The notes: generated from the letters alone by a model not told the origin. 64,000 bases of DNA from Burkholderia sp. GAS332 (GCA_900142905.1 FSRV01000001.1:2790001-2854000); one strand, 5' to 3'. Shown: positions 1 to 7,463, counted from the first letter of the stretch. Translations and numbers: made by a program.

Positions 1-68
1 TGAAGTTGCGGGCGCTTCGCACGCGCAATCATGTCGAGCACCTGCTCGATCTTCGGATTCAGCGGCAT
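1..68 (-). CDS. Alpha/beta-hydrolase, N-terminal fragment (runs off window)
   Basis: Reading leftward from an ATG at 68, the frame is open to the window edge and begins MPLNPKIEQVLDMIARAKRP. This resembles the N-terminus of hormone-sensitive-lipase-like esterases of Burkholderia, which start with a short helix before the cap domain. Only 22 residues are visible, with no catalytic motif, so the function rests on this start alone. It follows the SDR gene in the same direction with about 117 bases between, so it may be the last gene of the same cluster. Confidence 0.45.
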   Translation of the reverse strand, partial: MPLNPKIEQVLDMIARAKRPQL

Positions 69-184
69 TGGGCGTCGGGTGGCGAGTGGGCGCCGGGCGT
101 TAATGGGTTAAAAAACGGGAGGAAACATCGGGGCAAACAGCAAAGTAAACCGGTGGCAAGCGCGCCGTATGATGCCGAGCGCCC

Positions 185-1075
185 CTAGCTCTCGTTCTTC
201 ACTTCGGGTTTCAGCGACATCGGATCGGTCGGATTGCGCAACTGCTCGATATCCTCGTGGCGCAGCTTCACTGTCGCCATGATGCCCGGATGCGTGACGA
301 TGTAGAAACGCCGCGCCGCGATCGCTTCGAACGTGATGTCGGCGACGTCGGCCGCGCTCAGCTTGCCCGACTGCACCGCGCGGTGCAGTTGCTTGCCGGC
401 GGCGATCTGCGAGCGGGTCGGCCCGCTATCGTTGCGCAGTTCCGCGGGCCGCGCGCGTTCGGCATCGGCGATGCCGGTCGGCACGAAGGCCGGGCACAGC
501 AGCGAACAGCCCACCTCGCCGCCATCCGCCGGCTTTGCCGCCTGCGCGAGTTGCAGGTCGTGATAAAGCGTCTCCGTCAACGACACCACCGCGTGCTTCG
601 AGGCGTTGTAGATGCCCATTGCGGGCGGCGACAGCAAGCCCGCCACCGAGGCCGTATTGACGATATGCGCGGGTTCGTTCTGCCGCAGCATGATCGGCGT
701 GAAGGCGCGCACACCGTTCGCGACGCCCATCACGTTGACGTTGAACACCCACGCCCAGTCGTTCGCCGAGCTTTCCCAGAGGAAGCCACCCGAGCCCACA
801 CCGGCGTTATTGAACAGAAGATGCACCTTGCCGAAGGCGTCGAGCGCCGCTTGCGCGAGCGCTTCGACCTGGGCTGCGTCGGACACGTCGGTCGGCACGC
901 CGATTGCCTCGGCGCCGCCGGCGCGTAACGCGTCGACGGTTTGATGAAGCGCCTCGGGATTCACGTCGGCCAGCACGAGCTTCATGCCGAGCGATGCGCC
1001 CTTCTCCGCGAACGCCCGGCCAAAGCCGCTTGCCGCACCGGTGATCACCGCCACCTTGCCTGCGAATTCGAACAT
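185..1075 (-). CDS. Short-chain dehydrogenase/reductase (SDR)
   Basis: A 296-residue cytosolic NAD(P)-dependent oxidoreductase of the classical SDR family. The cofactor motif is TGAASGFG near residue 12, the structural NNAG motif is near residue 90, the catalytic Ser lies in NTASVAG and the Tyr/Lys pair is YNASK near residue 160. Length is slightly above the usual 250 because of a C-terminal extension. The substrate cannot be told from sequence. It is in line with the oxidoreductase, thioesterase and Dabb genes upstream, which suggests a catabolic operon whose promoter now lies beyond the prophage. Confidence 0.9.
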   Translation of the reverse strand: MFEFAGKVAVITGAASGFGRAFAEKGASLGMKLVLADVNPEALHQTVDALRAGGAEAIGVPTDVSDAAQVEALAQAALDAFGKVHLLFNNAGVGSGGFLWESSANDWAWVFNVNVMGVANGVRAFTPIMLRQNEPAHIVNTASVAGLLSPPAMGIYNASKHAVVSLTETLYHDLQLAQAAKPADGGEVGCSLLCPAFVPTGIADAERARPAELRNDSGPTRSQIAAGKQLHRAVQSGKLSAADVADITFEAIAARRFYIVTHPGIMATVKLRHEDIEQLRNPTDPMSLKPEVKNES

Positions 1076-1199
1076 CTTGCTTCTCTCCTGGGTTTAGCGG
1101 CTCGGGGTTATTCGCCGGGAACCGCCAGCCGATAAGTTTATCGGCTGGACCGCCTCGACATCTACCGTATGCCCATGCGCGGCTCGACAGCCGCCGCGC

Positions 1200-2198
1200 T
1201 CAGATCAGCTTGACGAGCTGCTTGCCGAAGTTCTTGCCCTTCAGAAGACCGATGAACGCCTCGGGCGCCGCATCGAGCCCTTGCGCAATGGTCTCGCGAT
1301 ATTGCAGCTTCTTCTGCGCGACCAGCGTGCCGAGTTGCTTGAGCGCTTCGGGCCACACGTCCATATGCTCGCTGACGATGAAGCCCTGCACCAGCAGCCG
1401 TTGCGTGAGCATCAGCGACGGATGCTTGAGCGGCAGCGGCTGGCCGTCGTAGCCCGCGATAAAGCCGCACAACGCGATGCGGCCGAACGCGTTCATGCGC
1501 GCCAGCGTCACGTCGAGCACTTCGCCGCCGACGTTTTCGAAGTAGCCATCGACGCCATCCGGCGTCACGGCTTTGAGGTCCTTATACAGATTGCCGGCCT
1601 TGTAGTCGACGCAGGCATCGAAGCCGAGCGTATCGACCACATAGCGGCACTTGTCCGCGCCGCCGGCGATGCCGACCGCGCGCGCGCCGGCCAGCTTCGC
1701 CAGTTGCCCGACCACGCTGCCCACCGCGCCGCTCGCCGCGCTGACCACCACCGTCTCACCCGCTTTCGGCACGATAATCTTGTTCAGGCCATACCAGGCC
1801 GTCACGCCGGGCATCCCGACCGGGCCGAGATACGCCGACAGCGGCACGTGCGTATCGTCGACTTTCTGCACGCCCGCACCGTTCGAGGTGCCGTACTCCT
1901 GCCAGCCGAACATCGCGACAACCTTATCGCCGACCGCGAATTTCGGATTCTTCGACTCCACCACTTCGCCCACCGTGCCGCCGATCATCACTTCGTCCAG
2001 CGGCTGCGGCGCTGCATACGACTTGCTGTCGTTCATCCGCCCGCGCATGTACGGGTCGAGCGACAGGAAGTGATTGCGCACGCGGAATTCGCCATCGGCG
2101 AGCGGCGCGAGCGGGGTTTCGACGAGCTTGAAGTTATCGGGCGTAACCGCGCCTTGCGGACGCGAAGCCAGCACGAGTTGACGGTTGATCTGGGGCAT
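1200..2198 (-). CDS. NADP-dependent MDR oxidoreductase (CurA/leukotriene B4 dehydrogenase-like)
   Basis: A 332-residue medium-chain reductase of the zinc-free double-bond-reductase type, which reduces enones or enals using NADPH. It starts MPQINRQLVLASRP, has the LDPYMRGRM substrate-domain motif near residue 45 and a Rossmann motif AASGAVGSVVGQLAK near residue 150, and lacks the zinc-binding residues of alcohol dehydrogenases. I place the start at the ATG at 2198, because GGAG lies nine bases upstream of it inside the longer reading that starts at 2213. It lies between SDR and thioesterase genes in the same direction. Confidence 0.88.
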   Translation of the reverse strand: MPQINRQLVLASRPQGAVTPDNFKLVETPLAPLADGEFRVRNHFLSLDPYMRGRMNDSKSYAAPQPLDEVMIGGTVGEVVESKNPKFAVGDKVVAMFGWQEYGTSNGAGVQKVDDTHVPLSAYLGPVGMPGVTAWYGLNKIIVPKAGETVVVSAASGAVGSVVGQLAKLAGARAVGIAGGADKCRYVVDTLGFDACVDYKAGNLYKDLKAVTPDGVDGYFENVGGEVLDVTLARMNAFGRIALCGFIAGYDGQPLPLKHPSLMLTQRLLVQGFIVSEHMDVWPEALKQLGTLVAQKKLQYRETIAQGLDAAPEAFIGLLKGKNFGKQLVKLI

Positions 2199-2313
2199 GA
2201 CGATCGTCTCCATAGGTTACCGATGTGATCGGCGAATAATGCGAACGAACGGCGTCGGCAAAAGAGGAGCCCGCGCGCGTGGCTCTCGACACGCGCGCGG
2301 GCTCCTCCGTTGA

Positions 2314-2799
2314 TTAGCCGTCGCTTGGACCGGGCTTCGCCGACGGGTCGCTGCGCAGACGCTGTTGCGTCACGTCGCGGCCCACGGCGAGACGCCGCAT
2401 GTATTTGAAAGTGCCGAGTGCTTTGGCGACGAAGTGGCCTTCGCTGTCGCGGATCTCGCCTTCGCAATAGGCCATGGTGGTCGAGCGGTGCAGCACGCGG
2501 CCGGTGGCGCGCAATTCGCCGCGGCCTGGCTGCATGAAGTTGACTTTCATCTCGACCGTGACCACGCCGACACCGTCGCCGGCCAGACTGCGCGCGGCCA
2601 TCGCGAGCGCGACGTCGGCGAGCGTCATCGTCACGCCGCCATGCGCGACATCCCACGTGTTCATGTGATCGGGCTGCAGCGGCAGCACGACTTCGCTGAC
2701 ACCGTCGGCAACCGATACGAGTTGCGCGCCGAGCCGGTCGACGAACGGGCTTTCGGGCAACGACGCGTTGCCCGCTTTAGATGAGGATGAATCGGTCAC
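2314..2799 (-). CDS. PaaI-family hotdog thioesterase
   Basis: A protein of about 161 residues of the PaaI/YdiI hotdog thioesterase family, expected to hydrolyse acyl-CoA thioesters. The signature AHGGVTMTLADVALAMAAR is present, with the HGG loop and the helix carrying the catalytic acidic residue, followed by VEMKVNFMQPGRG. The frame is open to 2829, overlapping the Dabb stop. The GTG at 2799 (VTDSSSSK) is an alternative start just past that stop, and neither has a strong ribosome site. The tight spacing suggests translational coupling to the Dabb gene. Confidence 0.85.
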   Translation of the reverse strand: MTDSSSSKAGNASLPESPFVDRLGAQLVSVADGVSEVVLPLQPDHMNTWDVAHGGVTMTLADVALAMAARSLAGDGVGVVTVEMKVNFMQPGRGELRATGRVLHRSTTMAYCEGEIRDSEGHFVAKALGTFKYMRRLAVGRDVTQQRLRSDPSAKPGPSDG

Positions 2800-2807
2800 T
2801 GCGGATT

Positions 2808-3110
2808 TCAGATTTCGTAGTCGACACATTCACGCGATTCGCGCACCGCACCGACAAAGCCCTTCAGCGCCTGGTGCTTCGGATGGACCTGGTAGGCGTC
2901 GAGCGCGGCTTTGTCGGTGAAGTCCGACACGAGCACGATGTCGTAAGTTGATTCGAGACCCGGTGCCGCGATGCCGACTTCGAGCTTGAGCATGCCAGGG
3001 ACGATGTCGCGGCAGCCTTCGAGCTTTTCCTTCAGCTTCAGGACGTTCTCGGCACGCGAGGCGCCCTCCGCGGTTTCTTTGAGCTTCCACATCACAATAT
3101 GACTAATCAT
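2808..3110 (-). CDS. Dabb-domain stress protein; start codon supplied by the prophage
   Basis: A 100-residue stress-responsive alpha-beta barrel (Dabb) protein starting MISHIVMWKLKETAEG. Family members are small dimeric proteins of varied or unknown activity. The attL core covers codons 4 to 10. The bases giving the first three codons and everything upstream are phage DNA. At the right end of the prophage the same core is preceded by the native start GTG-ATC-CAT-CAT, with AAGGTGAT just upstream. The phage-derived leader has no convincing ribosome site, so expression in the lysogen may be reduced or altered. It heads the leftward cluster of thioesterase, MDR and SDR genes. Confidence 0.85.
   Translation of the reverse strand: MISHIVMWKLKETAEGASRAENVLKLKEKLEGCRDIVPGMLKLEVGIAAPGLESTYDIVLVSDFTDKAALDAYQVHPKHQALKGFVGAVRESRECVDYEI
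3082..3102. other. attL core, left 21-bp copy
   Basis: This 21-bp sequence beginning AGCTTCCACATCACAAT is repeated exactly at 56975-56995. Similarity continues imperfectly for about 12 bases to the right (8 of 12 match), which preserves most of the host N-terminal codons. It lies within the coding sequence of the Dabb gene rather than in a tRNA gene. Confidence 0.9.
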
Positions 3111-3228
3111 GGCGTTCGCCGCAGTTCGCAATAGTTCGTTGATCGGGGCTTTAGCCTTGCTCCATCTATCCTTTGGCTAGATACGTCGTTCGCACCCGTT
3201 CGCTAAAAAACGCCTGCATCCGGTGAAA

Positions 3229-3281
3229 AAGCGGGTATGAAAGCGGGTATGATTTGGATCACCATAACCCGATACCCGCTT
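3229..3281. repeat. Integrase arm-type repeats, left cluster
   Basis: Two direct copies of AAGCGGGTAT at 3229-3238 and 3241-3250 are followed by an inverted copy ATACCCGCTT at 3272-3281. The same motif recurs as a direct pair at 56889-56910 near the other prophage end. Location beside both att cores and the 12-bp spacing of the direct copies fit arm-type binding sites for the integrase N-terminal domain. The inverted copy also overlaps the likely integrase promoter region, so autoregulation is possible. Confidence 0.75.
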
Positions 3282-3289
3282 TCTCTCCT

Positions 3290-4546
3290 ATGCCGCTCAC
3301 CGACGTCAAAATCAGGCAGGCCAAGGCAAACGACAAGCCTATCAAACTTACAGACTCGAATGGCCTTTATGTTGAGGTCAGACCGACCGGCGCGAAGCTA
3401 TGGCGATACCGGTACCGGCTAGCAGGAAAGGAGAACGTTTTTGCCATCGGCGAGTATCCGGAGATCACGCTTCAGGCAGCGCGTGCGGCTCGGGACGAGG
3501 CACGGGCAATCGTCCGGAAAGGCACCCATCCAGCACATGCCCGACGCGTTGAGCGGGCCCAGACATTAGAGGCTGGGCTCGAAACGTTTAAGTCGATCGC
3601 AGAAGAATGGCTTGGCAAGAAGCAAAAGGCTTGGTCGCCCCTGCACCATGACCAGGTCAAGACCATGTTTGAGGCCGACGCCTATCCGTTCATCGGGATG
3701 CTGCCAATGCGCTCGATCACTGCACGTCACATCCTCAAGCTTATGGAGCGCATCGAGGAGCGAGGCTCCCCAAGCATTGCGATCAAGCTGAGGCAATACA
3801 GTTCAGCGCTGTTCCAATACGCGGTTATCACACAGCGCGCCGACGCCGATCCGGCTTCGGTCCTTCGGGGCGCCGTCATCAAGCCCAAGACTGAGCATTC
3901 CCGCGACTTGAGCAAAGACGAGATCGCAGCGCTCTTTCGGGCTATGCCGTTCTACAAGAGCCGGCGCACCGTGCTGGCAATCAAGCTGCTGATGATGTGC
4001 TTTACGCGGACCACAGAGCTCGTTCAGGCGAAATGGTCCGAGATCGATTTGGATGCAGGCGAATGGCGAATTCCGCCCGAGAAAATCAAGTCACGCCGCT
4101 TGCATGTTGTTCCGCTGTCAAGTCAAGCCAAGGCGGCGCTCCTCGAACTACAGGACATCTATGGCGACAAGGGATACGTGCTGCCGACATTACATAGCAA
4201 CACCAAGCGCGGCCATATGAGCCGAGGGTCGGTGAACATGGCCTTGGAGTATCTGTTGCCCGAGCATCCGGTCCCGATCACCGGCCACGACTTCCGTGCA
4301 ACGGCGTCGACCTACCTGCACGAGATGGGCTGGCGCGACGAGGTGATCGAGATGCAGCTCTCGCATAAAGACAAGAATCAGACGCGGGCAGCATACAACC
4401 ATGCCAAATATCTCGGCGACCGACACGAAATGATGCAGGCCTGGTCCGACTGGCTTGAGGCTATTGAAGTGGCCTCAGTATCGGACACAGACCCGAGGCT
4501 ACCTGTCTACAAGCGTCGAGCGATGCTACTTAACCAAATCGCCTAA
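3290..4546 (+). CDS. int: Tyrosine integrase (DUF4102/P4-type)
   Basis: A 418-residue site-specific recombinase. The N-terminal arm-binding DUF4102 domain begins MPLTDVKIRQAK, a SAM-like core-binding domain follows at about 95-190, and the catalytic domain covers about 205-390. Visible active-site residues are Arg in CFTRTTEL, His-x-x-Arg in GHDFRAT, His in LSHKDK and the nucleophile Tyr in RAAYNHAKY. The frame is open to an ATG at 3254, but that start lies among the arm repeats, and DUF4102 proteins normally begin at the MPLTDVKI position, so I prefer 3290. It acts on the att cores in the Dabb gene. Confidence 0.92.
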   Translation: MPLTDVKIRQAKANDKPIKLTDSNGLYVEVRPTGAKLWRYRYRLAGKENVFAIGEYPEITLQAARAARDEARAIVRKGTHPAHARRVERAQTLEAGLETFKSIAEEWLGKKQKAWSPLHHDQVKTMFEADAYPFIGMLPMRSITARHILKLMERIEERGSPSIAIKLRQYSSALFQYAVITQRADADPASVLRGAVIKPKTEHSRDLSKDEIAALFRAMPFYKSRRTVLAIKLLMMCFTRTTELVQAKWSEIDLDAGEWRIPPEKIKSRRLHVVPLSSQAKAALLELQDIYGDKGYVLPTLHSNTKRGHMSRGSVNMALEYLLPEHPVPITGHDFRATASTYLHEMGWRDEVIEMQLSHKDKNQTRAAYNHAKYLGDRHEMMQAWSDWLEAIEVASVSDTDPRLPVYKRRAMLLNQIA

Positions 4547-4599
4547 TCCCAAACTCACCCGGACGCTTCGAAGCACCCTTTTAATCACCAAACGAGCCA

Positions 4600-5337
4600 A
4601 TGACACCATCCGTCCCAAGCTTCATAAATGCGATGTCGCTCAACAGCGTCGCGCTCTGGAATGACTTCCTGCGGTATTTTCAAACGGAACTGTATGCCAC
4701 TCCGAAGGGCCACCTTCGGTGGGCGTGGGCGAGCGCCTTCAATCGCACAAAGTTTTATCAGAACTGCCTCCTGCCGAAGGTGGCTCAACGGATGGGCCTG
4801 GTAGCCAGATATGAAATGTTTCGGGTCGACTCCAGCTTCTGCGTCCCGCCAGGTAACTCGATTCGAGTGCCAATCGTACAAGTCGAGTCAGAGAATAATG
4901 CGCATTCCGCCCTGCATGAGGTAGCGAAGCTTTGTGCGCTCGTCGGCCCATTGAAAGTTTTGATCGTCTGCCAACAGTGGTCGAGCTTAGGAAGATGGCA
5001 GGGAGGCGGCAGCGAGACTATGCTGCTGCCGAAGTGGCGAACTCTGGTGAAGGAACATGAGCCCTATTACCCAAACAATGGATCGATCGGTCTAATCGTC
5101 GGAGAATTCTCCGACGCGGATGAACATCTGCGCTTCTACTCCACGTTGCTCAACGGGGAAGCTGATTGCGGCCCACCTTTTTTCGAAACACCCTTGGTCG
5201 GCGCTCCATTTATCGCCCCAAACTGTCCAGATCGCCGCGAAGAGGCGAAGAGACAATTGCTTGCGGAGCGAGCAATGGCAAAATCACCCGCGCCCGGCAC
5301 AGATGCGGGTTCAGATAGTCCATCACAGGATCTTTAA
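4600..5337 (+). CDS. Unknown protein with possible PD-(D/E)xK nuclease-like core
   Basis: A 245-residue protein not assigned to a family. The central part reads FRVDSSFCVP, then VPIVQVESENN, HEVAKLCALVG and LKVLIVCQQW. This order (Asp strand, V-x-V-E-S-E-N strand, helix with E-x-x-K-L, hydrophobic strand) is reminiscent of restriction-endonuclease folds but is not diagnostic. It lies just downstream of the integrase in the same direction, a common place for cargo. Its stop overlaps the convergent SRAP gene by four bases. No convincing ribosome site precedes the ATG at 4600, and a start at 4633 is possible. Confidence 0.6.
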   Translation: MTPSVPSFINAMSLNSVALWNDFLRYFQTELYATPKGHLRWAWASAFNRTKFYQNCLLPKVAQRMGLVARYEMFRVDSSFCVPPGNSIRVPIVQVESENNAHSALHEVAKLCALVGPLKVLIVCQQWSSLGRWQGGGSETMLLPKWRTLVKEHEPYYPNNGSIGLIVGEFSDADEHLRFYSTLLNGEADCGPPFFETPLVGAPFIAPNCPDRREEAKRQLLAERAMAKSPAPGTDAGSDSPSQDL

Positions 5338-6020
5338 TCAAGCCCAGCCTGGTCAAACAGACCATCATGAGTTTCCGTCATCGGTCGACGTGGTGGTTTC
5401 GGTGCCCCCTCGGCCAACATTTCGTCAGCCGGAAACAAATTCAAGAACGACCGCGCCTCGTCGGTGCTGCTGCTGCCGAGCCAGTCGCCATACTCTTCTG
5501 GCCGCAATAACACGACCGAGCGCTTCTCGGCGCCGGGCTTGTGGAACCTCTTCATGAGCGGGTGCTCGTCCGCATTGACCGTTAGCATGGTGAACGATAG
5601 CGCCGTACCCTCCGGACCCCGCCATTGCCGCCACAGCCCCGCGATCGCGAAAGGCTGTCCCGTCGCCACGCCGATACTCCGCCTCACGGCCTTCCCTGTT
5701 TCATAGTTCGGTTCGTAGAAGGCCGAGCACGGGATCAGGCAGAGTTGCAACTTCTTCCATGCGCCACTGAAGCTGCGTTTCTCGCCAATCGTTTCTGCCC
5801 GCGCGTTCATCGTGTCGAACTTCTTTATGTGGCTGGGAATATGGCTATACGGCACGAGGCCGAACGTCGCCGGATCCGTGCTGTGTTCGCCGTCGTTGAA
5901 CCTAAGGATCGGCGCCACATAGTCCTTGTATGTCTCGCGCGGATAGTCGAAGCTCGGCGCCGGAAAATCAGTGAAGGCTTCAAACAGGTCTGCTTCCGGC
6001 GGCTGGTAGTTCGTGCACAT
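5334..6020 (-). CDS. yedK: SRAP (YedK/HMCES) abasic-site-processing protein
   Basis: A 228-residue SRAP domain protein, which covalently captures abasic sites in single-stranded DNA through Cys2. The start MCTNYQPP places the Cys directly after Met, as the mechanism needs. MNARAE, the Glu in SAFYEPN and the His in NADEHPLMKRF supply the other active-site positions. GGGAGG lies six bases before the ATG. It is divergent from a small phage operon, with a LexA-type box between them 66 bases upstream of this start, so DNA-damage induction is likely. Phage copies may protect replicating phage DNA. Confidence 0.9.
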   Translation of the reverse strand: MCTNYQPPEADLFEAFTDFPAPSFDYPRETYKDYVAPILRFNDGEHSTDPATFGLVPYSHIPSHIKKFDTMNARAETIGEKRSFSGAWKKLQLCLIPCSAFYEPNYETGKAVRRSIGVATGQPFAIAGLWRQWRGPEGTALSFTMLTVNADEHPLMKRFHKPGAEKRSVVLLRPEEYGDWLGSSSTDEARSFLNLFPADEMLAEGAPKPPRRPMTETHDGLFDQAGLD

Positions 6021-6085
6021 GGATGCCTCCCTCGAACGTTTTCATGATCGTGCCAGATGCAATCGGAAAAATTCTGGATATACTA

Positions 6086-6101
6086 CTGTACATCCATACA
6101 G
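6086..6101. promoter_or_regulatory. LexA (SOS) box
   Basis: CTGTACATCCATACAG matches the proteobacterial LexA consensus CTGT-N8-ACAG perfectly, and its flanks T-A and T-G extend the palindrome. It lies between the divergent SRAP gene (start 6020) and the rightward gene starting at 6118, so one box could control both. Confidence 0.85.
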
Positions 6102-6117
6102 TGTTTTGCGACTCACC

Positions 6118-6447
6118 ATGATCCCGCCCCCATTCGATCCGCCGCGGTACGCCGAGCTAAGACAGTGGTGGCGAAAGTACCGGACCGACGACATTCGGCG
6201 ACTCATTCTGGAAGTGCAGGCGCAGCGCTACGCACTCGCCGAGATGCGGATCATGGCTGAAGCCGCGCGAAATCAAGCAGCCGAAGTAGCGCCAGAACTG
6301 CTGCACAAAGGAGGGATGCTGCCACGGTTGACAGGCACCTTGAACAGGAGCTGCGGCGATCTGGCCGCATATATCCAGAGCCCAAAGCGAGCGGTGAGGA
6401 CGGCAAGCGCAGATCACACGCCTGGACAGGCAACAAGAGCGACTCTT
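6118..6447 (+). pseudogene. Frameshifted paralogue of the 6832-7221 gene
   Basis: From ATG 6118 the product begins MIPPPFDPPRYAELRQWW, closely similar to MTLPPFTPPTLSELRKWY of the gene at 6832, and both share RRLILEVQ. After about residue 68 (near 6315) similarity stops in this frame. The next frame then reads EQELRRSGRIYPEPKAS, which matches AEMLRAGLVDVPRPSAAS of the paralogue, and ends at a stop at 6447, just before the ribosome site of the next gene. One missing base in the AAAGGAGGG run would explain this. Without a frameshift the first frame runs on to 6585, overlapping the NinX-like gene. A sequencing error is possible. Confidence 0.6.
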
Positions 6448-6463
6448 AAGCAAAGGAGCAACG

Positions 6464-6793
6464 ATGAAGGTAGCCGAATTGAAAGGGCCATGGCTCGACT
6501 ACTGGGTCGCCCGTGCCGAGAGCGCCTCGGATTTGGAGATGCCACACGAAGATGGTTCCAAACGCAAATATTCGTCCGACGCTGAACTGGCGAAGCCGAT
6601 CATCGACCGCGAACGCATATATGTCGGATCGATCTGCGACTCACAGCTTGGCAATCAGTCAATTGCATGCATCGGAGAGACGGATGGACGCCGTCTGCCT
6701 TTGTCAGCGGATAGCCTCTGCCTCGGCGACACTGATTTCGAAGCAGCCATGCGCTGCTACGTTTACAGCAAGTTTGGGCCTGAAGTGGCGTAG
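6464..6793 (+). CDS. NinX-like protein (DUF2591)
   Basis: A 109-residue protein starting MKVAELKGPWLDYWVARAE and ending with a YSKFGPEV motif, the usual beginning and end of the DUF2591/NinX family found in lambdoid nin regions. The middle has AELAKPIIDRERI. AAGGAG lies six bases upstream of ATG. The role of NinX is unknown. Here it sits in a short rightward operon downstream of a LexA box, flanked by two paralogous genes. Confidence 0.75.
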   Translation: MKVAELKGPWLDYWVARAESASDLEMPHEDGSKRKYSSDAELAKPIIDRERIYVGSICDSQLGNQSIACIGETDGRRLPLSADSLCLGDTDFEAAMRCYVYSKFGPEVA

Positions 6794-6831
6794 TCCCCTC
6801 CATCCTTGACGCGACGATACCCTAACCACCT

Positions 6832-7221
6832 GTGACGCTACCGCCATTCACGCCGCCCACCCTTTCCGAGCTTCGCAAATGGTACCGAAGATACAGAGCT
6901 AACGAAGACGTGCGCCGCCTCATTCTCGAAGTGCAGCACGCGCGCATGACGATAACCGACGTGACCGCACTGCTCGGCAAAGTCGAACGCGCGGCTCGGC
7001 GTGCCGACTTCGGCCGCTTGACGAATGAGGCTGCCCCGCTGCGCGACGTGTGCGCGATTGCGTGGGCAGAGATGCTGCGTGCCGGCCTGGTCGACGTTCC
7101 GAGACCTTCTGCGGCTAGCGTCAAAGGTGCCGCTGGATTCGACTATGACCCAGACGAAGCGGAGGACCGGCGGATCGAGGAGATGGCCAGGATGATTGCT
7201 CGAGCACACCGGAAGCAATAG
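6832..7221 (+). CDS. Conserved phage protein of unknown function (intact paralogue)
   Basis: A 129-residue protein with a GTG start. It begins with a Pro-rich stretch and the helix ELRKWYRRYRANEDVRRLIL, and its C-terminus is charged (DPDEAEDRRIEEMARMIARA). The first 45 residues and a later block resemble the frameshifted gene at 6118. It is probably helical and soluble, with no known domain. It is the last rightward gene before the convergent end of the late operon, and its transcription may start at the SOS-box promoter. Confidence 0.7.
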   Translation: MTLPPFTPPTLSELRKWYRRYRANEDVRRLILEVQHARMTITDVTALLGKVERAARRADFGRLTNEAAPLRDVCAIAWAEMLRAGLVDVPRPSAASVKGAAGFDYDPDEAEDRRIEEMARMIARAHRKQ

Positions 7222-7233
7222 CGCAGCGCCGAG

Positions 7234-7401
7234 TCATTGCGACGGCTGCGCGCAGCTCGCCGCCGCTGCGCTCGCTGCTTTTGCCGCCGCAGCGTATCCG
7301 CCAATCGATGTCGAGAACGTTGTGTTGGGAGATTCCCATACACACGCGGCTAGCACGAGCGCACCGATCAGCGCGCAGACGATCGTCGAGATTTTTATCA
7401 T
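7234..7401 (-). CDS. Small lipoprotein (lysis cassette)
   Basis: A 55-residue protein, MIKISTIVCALIGALVLAAC followed by a short Ala-rich tail. The signal peptide ends in a good lipobox (LAAC, Cys20), so an acylated 36-residue product is expected. GGAG lies seven bases before the ATG. It follows the endolysin and holin genes in the same direction, where an outer-membrane spanin (Rz1) usually lies. However, it is not proline-rich and I find no inner-membrane Rz partner. A superinfection-exclusion lipoprotein is an alternative. Confidence 0.65.
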   Translation of the reverse strand: MIKISTIVCALIGALVLAACVWESPNTTFSTSIGGYAAAAKAASAAAASCAQPSQ

Positions 7402-7463
7402 TGAGACTCTCCAGTTAGAAAAGAGATTGAGCTGGCGCGCCGTGCGGCCAGCAACTAGCCGCC

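Noticed and set aside
6..188. A 60-residue rightward frame at the left edge
   Set aside because: It overlaps the N-terminus of the leftward hydrolase gene, has no ribosome site and ends in non-coding DNA.
3132..3228. A native promoter for the Dabb gene at the left end
   Set aside because: This DNA is phage, not host. The native start with its ribosome site is at 57003-57014, and I see no convincing promoter hexamers in the phage part.
3254..3289. Longer integrase start at 3254
   Set aside because: It lies within the arm-type repeats and adds residues not expected before the MPLTDVKI start of DUF4102 integrases.
6448..6585. Extension of the first paralogue's frame to 6585
   Set aside because: It overlaps the NinX-like gene, which has a strong ribosome site, and homology to the paralogue continues in the other frame to 6447.
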